64,000 bases of DNA from contig JACKFA010000004.1 in assembly GCA_020632715.1 (NCBI GenBank), positions 979,818 through 1,043,817 of the forward strand, given 5' to 3'. The stretch is from Deltaproteobacteria bacterium. Lineage in GTDB: Bacteria; Myxococcota_A; UBA9042; PHBI01. The notes under the pieces were generated by a model, which saw only the letters and a program-made list of their open reading frames with translations, was not told where the DNA came from and did not search any database. Shown one piece after another: positions 16,262 through 27,500 of the stretch. Each line of letters starts with the position of its first letter. Position 1 is the stretch's first letter. A program made the position numbers and the translations under genes.

Positions 16262-17269
16262 CTACGCACCGGCGGCGCGATTGTCATCGGTCCGGGGCTC
16301 GCGGCGCGCGTCGTCGTCGCGGTGGCGGAGGCGCGCGACGAGGTCGGGGGCGGCGTCGGCCCACGTGGGGAAGGTGAAGGTGAAGCCGGCGTCGAGGAGG
16401 CGCCCGGGGACGACGTAGCGGCTCTTCAGGACGAGCTCGGCGTCGGTGCGCATGAAGACGGCCCCGAGGCGCGCCATCCAGGCCGTCGCGGGGAGGCCGA
16501 CGCGGCGGCCGGCGGCGGCGCGGAGGGCGCGCATGAGGTCCCTCTGCGGGAGGGGCCCGGGGGCGGCGAGGTTCACGGGGCCGGCGAGGTCGTCGCGCGC
16601 GATGAGGAGGTGGAGGGCGCGGATGAAGTCGACCTCGTGGATCCAGGAGACGCGCTGCTCGCCGCCGGCGATGGTGCCGCCGAGGCCGCGGCGGACGAGG
16701 CGGTAGAGGGTGTCGAAGATCCCGCCGCGCCCGGGGCCCATGACCATGGCGGTGCGGAGGGCGACCTTGCGGGTCGCGGGCGTGTCGGCGGCGGCGAGGG
16801 TGTCTTCCCAGGCGCGGGCGATGTCGACGCTGCGCGCCCAGTAGGCGGGGGCGTCGGGCTCGTCCCCGCCGAGGCGGCCGGTGGCTTCGTCGTTGGGGGC
16901 GTCGAAGCGGTGGGCGTAGATGGTGGCGGTGCTCATCTGGAGCCAGACGCGCGGCGGGCGGGCGGCGGCGGCGATGGCGGCGCCGACGACGCGCGTGGAG
17001 TCGACGCGCGAGTCCATCATCTGGCGCAGGTTCTCCTCGGTGTAGCGGCAGTTGACGGTGCGGCCGGCGAGGTTGAGGACGACGTCGGCGCCGTCGAGCT
17101 CGGCGGCCCAGGGGCCGAGGGTGCGGCCGTCCCAGGTGGCGGCGCGGACGCCAGGGATCGGCGGCGGGGCGGAGCGGGCGACGATCACGACGTCGTGGCC
17201 GTCGTCGGCGAGGGCCGCGGCGACGGCGAGGCCGATCTGACCGGTGCCTCCGGGGATGACGAGCTTCAC
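16262..17269 (-). CDS. TIGR01777-type NAD(P)-binding epimerase/oxidoreductase
   Basis: The product is 335 residues from GTG 17269. The GTG overlaps the TGA of the upstream oxidoreductase gene (GTGA). The Rossmann motif GGTGQIG is at residues 7-13, followed by DVVLNLAGRTVNCRYT, typical of the YfcH/TIGR01777 family of extended short-chain dehydrogenases. STATIYAHR and the YWARSVDIARAWE segment stand in the active-site region. A DUF1731-like C-terminus ends with RLLDAGFTFTFPTWADA. Family members bind NAD(P) but lack an agreed substrate. Coupling to the next oxidoreductase gene suggests shared expression and perhaps linked substrates. Confidence 0.88.
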   Translation of the reverse strand: MKLVIPGGTGQIGLAVAAALADDGHDVVIVARSAPPPIPGVRAATWDGRTLGPWAAELDGADVVLNLAGRTVNCRYTEENLRQMMDSRVDSTRVVGAAIAAAARPPRVWLQMSTATIYAHRFDAPNDEATGRLGGDEPDAPAYWARSVDIARAWEDTLAAADTPATRKVALRTAMVMGPGRGGIFDTLYRLVRRGLGGTIAGGEQRVSWIHEVDFIRALHLLIARDDLAGPVNLAAPGPLPQRDLMRALRAAAGRRVGLPATAWMARLGAVFMRTDAELVLKSRYVVPGRLLDAGFTFTFPTWADAAPDLVARLRHRDDDARREPRTDDNRAAGA

Positions 17270-17907
17270 GGCGCGGCGGCGGCGAGGCGGCGGATGGCGC
17301 GGTTCTCGAGGGTGCCCTCGCGGAGGCCGTCGAGGGTGGCGCGGACCATGGCGCGGCCGAGCTCGGTGGCGCGGACGGAGGCGCCCGGGATGAGGCGGAA
17401 GGCGGGGTAGATGGCGCGCATGACGGCCCCGGGCTCGCGCGGGTGGATGTAGCCGGGGCGCCAGCAGACGACGCCGCCGAGGGGCGGGTCGAGGGCGCGG
17501 AGGGCGAGCTCGGCGTCGCCCTTGACGCGCGCCCACATGAAGCGGGAGCGGGGGTTGGTCGCCTGGCCGGAGAGGAAGTGGAAGACGGCGGTCGGGCTCC
17601 GGCGCGCGAGGACGTGGGCGGCGACGAGGGTGAAGGTCTCGGTGATGCGGCGGTAGTCGTCTTCCTTCCTGACCTTGTTGGCGGAGACGCCGAGGCACCA
17701 GAGGACGGCGTCGAGGCCGTCGAAGGCGTCCTCGACGGGGCCGAGGTGGAGGAAGTCGTCGACGTGGACGGGCTCGAGGCGCGGGTCGGCGAGGGGGAGG
17801 GGGCGGCGGGTGAAGGCGAGGACGCGCTCGACCTGGGGCTCGGCGAGGCAGGCCTCGAGGGCGCCTGCGCCGGCTGTTCCCGTACCGCCGAAGACGGCGA
17901 CGCGCAT
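17266..17907 (-). CDS. NAD(P)H-binding oxidoreductase (HTATIP2/NmrA-like)
   Basis: The product is 213 residues from ATG 17907, with GGAGG eight bases before. The N-terminus MRVAVFGGTGTAGAG is a Rossmann nucleotide-binding motif. DAVLWCLGVSANK is the NNAG-like strand of atypical short-chain dehydrogenases, and FMWARVKGDAE has the Lys of a TIP30/HTATIP2-like WxxVKG segment in place of the usual YxxxK. CWRPGYIHP is the usual conserved strand. No membrane segment is present, so it should be cytoplasmic. It is the first gene of a two-gene unit with the epimerase downstream. Confidence 0.85.
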   Translation of the reverse strand: MRVAVFGGTGTAGAGALEACLAEPQVERVLAFTRRPLPLADPRLEPVHVDDFLHLGPVEDAFDGLDAVLWCLGVSANKVRKEDDYRRITETFTLVAAHVLARRSPTAVFHFLSGQATNPRSRFMWARVKGDAELALRALDPPLGGVVCWRPGYIHPREPGAVMRAIYPAFRLIPGASVRATELGRAMVRATLDGLREGTLENRAIRRLAAAAP

Positions 17908-18000
17908 GGTGAGGACCTCCGAGGTGGCGGGAGGACGGTAGCACGGGTCGGCGGCGGGCGCGCGGGGTCGTGGCGGGTGTCGGGGCGGCGGGGGGCGGGC

Positions 18001-18029
18001 TTGACACGAGGGGGGCCGAAGCCGACGAT
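18001..18029 (+). promoter_or_regulatory. possible promoter for the lipoprotein gene at 18109
   Basis: A consensus TTGACA at 18001-18006 is followed after 17 bases by GACGAT at 18024-18029, a weak -10. The start codon is 80 bases further. The -35 box is good; the -10 box is not. Confidence 0.35.
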
Positions 18030-18108
18030 CCGGCGGTGTGAGCCGCGCGGGCTGACTGGCGGCGGCTCCCGGTCGAACCAAGAAATCCACGAGATCCGGA
18101 GCTGGGCC

Positions 18109-18930
18109 ATGTCGCGTCTGATGACCGCGTTGATCGCTACGTTCGTTGCGTCGAGCTGTTGGTTGGCCGCCTGCGGCGACGACGGCGGGAACGGGACCAC
18201 CACGACGGACACGGTGGGTGGTGGGTCCGACAGTGACACGACGGGGGGCAGCGAGGGCTGCGAGCCGGCGATCCCGGCGAAGAACAACAACACGAGCGTG
18301 GCGCCGGCGGCGGTCGCGGGGAACGCGAGCACGGTGACGGGGGTGAGCTCGGCGAACGTGACGGGGACGGAGCCGCCGCGGGCGGGGGCGTGCACGGGGA
18401 CGCCGTCGTACCCGGCGACGGGGGCGTACACGTACCCGTGGCGGGGGCTGACGGTGAACGAGCAGTCGTTCACGTGCAACAACTGCCCGGACGGGGTGCC
18501 GGCGCTGCAGGGGCGGTGGCGCGCGCTCGGGCACTGCAGCGGGGCGACGGACGCGGTGGACGTGGATCTGCCAGAACCCGTCGGAGTACGCGGAGCTGCT
18601 TTTCGTCGACGGCAACAGCTGGTACGCGAAGATCACGAACTCGGACGGCACGTACGAGGCGCGCGGCTGGTACATGTGCGCGGACACGGGGAGCTGCTGC
18701 CGGCGCGCTACTTCTGGGTGACGACGGAGGTGCTGCAGGACACCGGGAACACCGGGGCGCACGTGGGTGAGATCTTCAAGACGGACGTGTCGGGCAACGG
18801 CGGCGTGGTGAACAACCTGTTCTTCTACGACAGCCTCGCGGCAGGCTCGGGCGGCATCTACCAGGCGTACTGCAAGATCGGCGACGAGGTCGGGCAGGAG
18901 GCCTGCTACGACCCGTACACGCGCCTCTGA
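18109..18930 (+). CDS. lipoprotein with a compensated internal frameshift
   Basis: The frame runs 273 residues from ATG 18109, with GGAG seven bases before. The leader ends in CWLAAC, a lipobox, followed by a Gly/Thr/Asp linker. The mature protein has several cysteines and a YPWRGLTVNEQSFTCNN segment. Between about 18569 and 18697 the frame reads as Arg-rich nonsense, whereas the next frame encodes a sensible segment with CQNPSEYAELLFVDG, NSWYAKI and a CADTG. Beyond it the original frame resumes with ARYFWVTTEVLQDTGNTG. This pattern needs two nearby indels that restore the frame: either sequencing errors or a recent paired mutation. I do not recognise the family. A GC-rich hairpin follows the stop codon. 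Confidence 0.7.
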   Translation: MSRLMTALIATFVASSCWLAACGDDGGNGTTTTDTVGGGSDSDTTGGSEGCEPAIPAKNNNTSVAPAAVAGNASTVTGVSSANVTGTEPPRAGACTGTPSYPATGAYTYPWRGLTVNEQSFTCNNCPDGVPALQGRWRALGHCSGATDAVDVDLPEPVGVRGAAFRRRQQLVREDHELGRHVRGARLVHVRGHGELLPARYFWVTTEVLQDTGNTGAHVGEIFKTDVSGNGGVVNNLFFYDSLAAGSGGIYQAYCKIGDEVGQEACYDPYTRL

Positions 18931-18972
18931 GCGACGTGATCGAGGCGCGGCGCCGCTGAGGCGCCGCGAGAC

Positions 18973-19005
18973 GCGGGCCCGCCGAGAGGTGGGCCCGCTG
19001 TCGTT
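18973..19005 (+). terminator. hairpin after the lipoprotein gene
   Basis: GCGGGCCC at 18973-18980 pairs with GGGCCCGC at 18991-18998, ten-base loop, followed by TGTCGTTT. It starts 42 bases after the stop at 18930. The T-tract is interrupted. Confidence 0.5.
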
Positions 19006-19190
19006 TGCGGGGACGACCCGGCCGCCGCCCGTCTTCCTGCTCACGGCGCGTAGACGCCGATGCTCCGAACGCTGCCGTGCCCGCGGCGCCCTGGCCAGCC
19101 CGCCTGGCGGCGCCGCCACCACCCGCGCCCCATCGGTCCCCGGTCGGCTCGATCGTCGTCGTGTCGCGCCGCGGCCGCCCGCGCCGCCGT

Positions 19191-21959
<2,769 letters not shown>

Positions 21960-22107
21960 TGTCTCACTGAGACTCGACGATGGTGAGACCCCTTTTCGTG
22001 GAGCCCCGAACGAGCTCACTCTATCACGCCGCTCCGGCCGAAGACGCTGGAGTTTCCCGCGTGCGTCACCAGCGGCGCGTCATGGCCGGCGACTCGAGGC
22101 GTCCGCG

Positions 22108-23130
22108 TCACGGGCTCGGATCGTAGGTGTTGTCGAACGACTTGGCCGTGGTCGGCGTCGGCCACGCCGCAGTCACCCCTGACGACGCTCCGTACAGCAC
22201 GTGGGAAGTGCAAGTGACCGAAGTCGCGCTGGAGGTCAGGTCTACGTCCCAGTTGATGTACGCGCCGCCGAGCGGCATCGACACGCCGTCAGACACCCCG
22301 GCGTTCGTGGTCAGCGTGCAGTCTTCGGCCAACGCGGGGCCTTTGAGCTCGATGGCGACGTTCCAGTACACGTTGTCGATGTTGCTCGCGTTGGTCTGTT
22401 CACCCTTGAATACCGTCACAAGCCCGAGATAGCCGCTCGGGTCGGTGTACGCGGTGCCCGCCGCGAGGTTGCCGGGCCCGGTTGGGTCGATCACGACGCT
22501 CGTGACCGTGGCTCCGTCATCACAGCTGATCGTGATGTCGTCCATGTGCAGCACGGTGTCCGCCGCAGCCTCCGCGGACGCGCTGCAGGCGAAGCCGAGC
22601 ACCACGCCATCTCCGCCGTCGAAGAACGTGCTGTCGTTCGAGCAGTCGAGCTTCGCCGAGCAGTAGACGAGCTCCGTGCCGAGCACCACGTCGAAGAAGC
22701 CCTGCTGCGACGAAGCGAGCGCGTAGAACTGGAAGCTCTGCGCGCTCGATTGGTTCGCCGTGCAGGACACGTCCGTCCTGGTCTGCGCCGGCGGCCGGGC
22801 AGACACCGGGAGTGACACCCCACCGACCACGATGTCCGATACGGCGACCGTGATCGTGTTGGTGAATCCCGACGTGGCGTCACAGGGCGCCACGTAGCGC
22901 ACGAGCGACGGGTCCCCCGCGGTCACCTCGTAGGTCGACGAGTCGACGGACACCGCCGACCCACCGTCGACCGTGATCGTGTACGTCACGCTGTCGAACG
23001 TCCCGAGGTTCAACGCGGCGAGCTCGATCGCCACCTCCCCCTCCGGTCCACGCGCGACCGAACCGCCGTCCGCACACCCTGCAATCATCAGCATCGTCGC
23101 TGATCCGCACATCAGCCCCGTCCTGCGCAT
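22108..23130 (-). CDS. GFFD-family lipoprotein, member 1
   Basis: The product is 340 residues from ATG 23130, whose A is shared with the TGA of the upstream family member; GGAGG lies seven bases before, inside that gene's end. The leader ends in MLMIAGC, a lipobox. The N-terminal core has VAIELAALNLGTFDSVTYTI, the family's first strand block. The signature QGFFDVVLGTELVYCSAKLD is at about residues 143-162, followed by VLGFACSAS, HMDDITISC and VYWNVAIEL. Compared with other members the N-terminal WDI motif is lost (VTYTI). It lacks any extra C-terminal domain. I recognise no characterised family. Overlap with the preceding member indicates coupled translation and perhaps a heteromer. Confidence 0.85.
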   Translation of the reverse strand: MRRTGLMCGSATMLMIAGCADGGSVARGPEGEVAIELAALNLGTFDSVTYTITVDGGSAVSVDSSTYEVTAGDPSLVRYVAPCDATSGFTNTITVAVSDIVVGGVSLPVSARPPAQTRTDVSCTANQSSAQSFQFYALASSQQGFFDVVLGTELVYCSAKLDCSNDSTFFDGGDGVVLGFACSASAEAAADTVLHMDDITISCDDGATVTSVVIDPTGPGNLAAGTAYTDPSGYLGLVTVFKGEQTNASNIDNVYWNVAIELKGPALAEDCTLTTNAGVSDGVSMPLGGAYINWDVDLTSSATSVTCTSHVLYGASSGVTAAWPTPTTAKSFDNTYDPSP

Positions 23131-24281
23131 CACGGCCCTCCGTAGTGGTTCTCGAACACCCAGCCGTCGTCCGGGTACTGCACCTGCACCCCGTCGAACG
23201 GCGCCGTCTCGCCGCCGACCGGCGAGCTCCCCAGCACCGCGTCACCGTCGAGCGACAGCGGCACCGCCCACTCCACGATCGGGTAGTTCGTCGCCGTCTG
23301 ATACGGCGCCGTCCCCTCCGACCCGACCCCGACCAGCGCCCCGTCCGTCGCCGTCGCCTGCATCACCAGCGTGCAGTCGTCGAGCGCCGCGAACGTCGTC
23401 AGATCGAACGACAGATTCCAATACAGCGCGTCCAGCGCCTGCAGCGACTCCGGCCCGCGATACACCTTGACCGTCGAGATCAGATTGTTCGGATCCACAT
23501 CCGTAATCTGATTCGCTGGCAAATAACCATTGCCATCCGGCGTGATCGTCGCCGTCTTGATCGTCGCGTTCCCGAGGTTCTTGCACGACACCTCGACGTC
23601 GCTCATGTACAGGTGCGTGTCCACCTCGCCGACCGCCCCGGCGCCACACGCGAAGCCCACCGTCACCGCCGCCGCCGACCCCGCCCGCGCCGTCGCCTGC
23701 ACGTCCGCCTTCGCCGCGCAGAAGATGTCCTCGACCGTCGCCTTGATGTCGAAGAACCCCTGGTTCGCGCTCCGGATCACGCTGAAGTCGAACGTCACCA
23801 GGTGGTCCTGGCTCGGCGCGCACGGCACGTCCTGCGTCGCCGTCGGCGGCATCACCGCCGACACCGGCTGCAACCCCGCGTACAGCTGCACCAGCGTCGC
23901 CGACACGTGGTTCGGCTGCACCAGCGGGTCCGCGTCGCACGGCATCACATACGACGCCGACCCCTGCCCGCTCCCATAATCCGAGCTGTTGATCGTCGCC
24001 GCGCCCACGAGCACGTCGTCGTCGTTCCGCACCTGGATCACGTAGACCGCGCTCGTCACTTCCGGCAGCTCCAGCGCCCCCACCTGGATGGCCAGGCTCC
24101 CGGGCGGCACCTCCTCCACGACCGGCGGCTCCTGCACCGTCGCCGGACCCTCGTCCGCCAGACACGACGGCGCCAGCACGGCGAGCGTGCACACGAAAAG
24201 CGCGCACAACGTCTGGAGCGTCCTCGTCAAAAGCCCGCGTTTCCCTGGAGTGGATTGAAGTGCCGCGGCGACCGCCGCCAT
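23130..24281 (-). CDS. GFFD-family lipoprotein, member 2
   Basis: The product is 383 residues from ATG 24281, which follows GAGGGCA; an in-frame start at 24299 adds six residues. The leader is long (about 40 residues) and ends in LAPSC, a probable lipobox. A short Pro/Glu linker follows. The first block reads LAIQVGALELPEVTSAVYVI, then SDYGSGQGSASYVMPCDA. The signature is at about 171-190 (QGFFDIKATVEDIFCAAKAD), but the Cys that ends this block in most members is Val here. YMSDVEVSC and LYWNLSFDL follow. It is the first of an overlapping pair. Loss of the last signature Cys hints that this Cys pairs in a disulfide that is dispensable in this copy. Confidence 0.85.
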   Translation of the reverse strand: MAAVAAALQSTPGKRGLLTRTLQTLCALFVCTLAVLAPSCLADEGPATVQEPPVVEEVPPGSLAIQVGALELPEVTSAVYVIQVRNDDDVLVGAATINSSDYGSGQGSASYVMPCDADPLVQPNHVSATLVQLYAGLQPVSAVMPPTATQDVPCAPSQDHLVTFDFSVIRSANQGFFDIKATVEDIFCAAKADVQATARAGSAAAVTVGFACGAGAVGEVDTHLYMSDVEVSCKNLGNATIKTATITPDGNGYLPANQITDVDPNNLISTVKVYRGPESLQALDALYWNLSFDLTTFAALDDCTLVMQATATDGALVGVGSEGTAPYQTATNYPIVEWAVPLSLDGDAVLGSSPVGGETAPFDGVQVQYPDDGWVFENHYGGP

Positions 24282-24567
24282 TGCCCTCGACCGTAGCACG
24301 CGCCGTTCGGGCCCAAGAACCCGTTCCCACCTCCAGGGTTACAGGATCCGCAGCGCTGGCCGCTCTGCGCTCCTCGCGCGCCCCCCGGCGACCCCGCCGC
24401 GACAGATCGATCGCCCCCCGCGACATCGACCTCACCCACCAGACCTCGCCCCACCGCGAGCGTACCCATTGGTGGCTGTCGGACCCACCACCCGCGCCCG
24501 TGAGCCCCTTTGCGCTCCTTCACGCGACCGGCCGTAACCCGCTGCCGGCTCCGCGCTCCGGCCGAAA

Positions 24568-27500
24568 TCAGTCCCTGACCGTCACCGCGTGGGTGTCGCC
24601 ATCTGCCCCGTTCGATCCCGTCGCCGTCACCGTCACCGACCCGTTCGCCACCCGCACGTGCTGGAGGTCCACCGTCTCCGTCGCGCCCGCGCCGACAGCG
24701 ACCGTCACGCTCGCCCCGAGCGGCCCCGAGGCGCCCTCCCGCAGCTGCGAGTACGCCGGGTTGCTCGTCTCGACCGTCACCGTGTAGCTCACCCCGACGC
24801 GCACCGGCTGCGAATAGAAGCTCGCGCCGCTCCGGATCCCGATCGCCGGCCGGAACGGGTCCGGCGACGCCGCCGCCGTCAGCGACCCCGTCATCGTCGC
24901 GCTCATGTCCGCGTTGCTGAGCGAGATCGCCCAGTCCTTGAGCTCCCACGACTGCGTCGCCGCCGTCGCGTGCTCGACCGACGCCGTCAGCGTCGACGAC
25001 CCCAGCGCGCCGCCGACCTCCCCCTGCAGGCAGAACGTCTGCGACTTCGACCCCGCCGGGAACACGACGTCCAGCGCCGCGCTCCCCGCCGGCGCTTGCC
25101 CCGACGACGCGAGCAGGAAGCGCCCACCCGCGTCGAACGCCAGGTGCACCGTCACCCCGCCGTGGTTGTTCGCGTCCGCGCTCCCGCTCCCGCAATTGAG
25201 CTTCACCGACGGGTTGACCTTCTCGAGCCCGCGCCCGACGATCGCCACCCCGTTGCTCACCATGCTCACGTAGCACTGCGTCGAGCTCCGCGAGAACGAC
25301 GCCGTCGACAGCGCGTCCGCCGCCGCGCCCGGCCCCGTCGCCGTCACCGACCCCGGGTACGAGCCCGCGTCGAGGTAGTCCGTGAACAGGATCGTCGGCC
25401 CGCCGCTCGCGTACGTCGCCGCCGTCGACGTCGACCCCGACGGGATCGTCACCACCAGGCTCCCCGCCGGCGTCGGCGCCGCCTGCGTCGCCAGCGGGAA
25501 GCGCGCCGCGTCGCTCGTCGTCAGCGTCACCGGGTACCCCCCCGTCGTCGCCGACACCCGCTGCGCCACGTACTGCCCGTTCACCTTCTTCACGAGCAGC
25601 TCGACCGCGAAGTCCTCCTGCGTCCCCTCGAGCAGCGTCGCCGTCGTCGTCGAGGTCGCGACCGACTTCACGTTGATCACCGGCGCCACCACCGTCACCG
25701 CGTAGCTCAGCGGGTCGAAGAGGCACGTCCCGCTGACGCAGCTCACCTCGAGGTTCGCCGCGCCCGCCTGCCCGCTCAGCCCGTGCACCCAGAACGACGT
25801 CGACCCCGTCTGGTTCGAGGCGTAGGCGATGTCGATCGACGCCGCGCCGACGTCGTCGTCGCCGAGCGCCACCAGCATCTTCGCCGGATCCGAGCTCGCC
25901 ACCCGCACCGTGAACGGCTCGTGCCCGTTCGGCGCGTTGCGCGGGTAGACGGCGTACTCGTGCTTGAGCCCGCCCCCGACGCGATCGTCGCTCGAGTTGT
26001 CGAGCGTCCCGTTCACCTCGGCCACGTCGAAGTACGCCTCGCCCACCGCCAGCTCCACGTCCACGCCGCGCGACGCCATGCCGTCCGCCATCGGCGTCAC
26101 CGTCGCCACCGTGTCCACGAGCGGCGAGAGGAAGCGCAGCGACGTCCCCGTCGCCGCCGAGCTGTTCGCCCCCGGCGCGATCGTGAGCCCCGTCGCCTCG
26201 ACCCCCGCCACGAAGAACCCGGCCAGGCCCCCGTTCGTCGTCGTCACGTCGACCGTCACCGGGAGCCCCGCGGTCGCGAGCGACACCGGCTGATAGCGCG
26301 TGACGTCCGTCGGGTCGGCCCCCTCGGCGATCCCGACGTACATCACGAAGTCGTCGGTCGGCCCCGTCTGGTACTCGGATCGCGACCACGTCTGGTCGAG
26401 GGCGGTCGTGCTCGAGTTCGTCGACACCGGGATCTCGATCGCGCCCTCCACGATGTCGAAGACGATCGACGCGTCCGGGAACCCAGGCGCCGACATCGTG
26501 ATCTCGACCTGACCGGTCGCGCCCGCGAGCGTGTGCACCCACACGTTGTAGTACGCCGTCGACGACGGCGTGTACTCGTAGTCCGCCGCCGGCGTCACGC
26601 CAGCCGTCGTGCTCGCGAGCAGCGCCTTCGTCGGATCCGTCGAGTGGAAGTGGACGGTCGGGCTCCCGACCACCGTGTTCAGCTTGAACTGGAACCGCTC
26701 CGCGAGCCCGCTCCCGACCGCCGTCCCCGCCGGGGTGTCGACGAGGATCTGCGCCGAGCTCACCCCCACCGTCACCGTCGCCGCCGATCCCGGGTACGTC
26801 GCGTCCTGCCCGGGCCCGCTGACCGTCACCGTGAACGCCCCCTGCTGCGCCGGGTCGTCGAAGTCCACCGCCACGCCGCCCGTCCCGACCGACGACGGCG
26901 CCTCGTCCTGCAGCGCCTCCACCGACACCGTCGCCGTGGGGCCCGTCCCCGAGCTCGTCTTCAGCTGCGCGATCGCGTCCCCGCTCAGCGCGTAGCTCAG
27001 CACGAGCGGCGCCACCACCGGCGACACCCCCTGCCGGAAGAGTGACGTCCCGTCCACCGAGCGCACCCCGATGAGCGTGCGGAACGCGTCGTCGGGCAGC
27101 GTCGACGTGCTGAAGATCGACCGCGTCAGCGCGAGGCTCTCGATCACGTACGCCGCCGGCAGCACGTCGAGCGTGAACGTCGCGCTCCCGTAGCCCGGCG
27201 CCGACGCCGTCACCGTGACCGTCGTCCCCGGCGACCCCGTGCTCTGCACCGTGAACCCGTATGACCCGCCCGACGACGCCGTGAACGTCGCCGACGCGCC
27301 GCCCACCTGGGAGCTGTAGCGCGACACGAACGCCACCGACGGGTCGCTCGACGTCAGGGTCACCGGCACGCCCCCCGGCGGCGGCGACGTCGACAGCGAC
27401 ACGTAGAGCAGCACCTCGAGCCCCTGCCCGACGCGCGCCTCGCCGCGCGTGTCGGTGATCGCGATGGTCCCCGCCGTCGGCGCCCCCTCGACCGTCACGA

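Noticed and set aside
16284..18482. A 732-codon minus-strand frame across the two oxidoreductase genes
   Set aside because: Arg/Pro-rich shadow; the two real frames have Rossmann motifs and a GTGA overlap.
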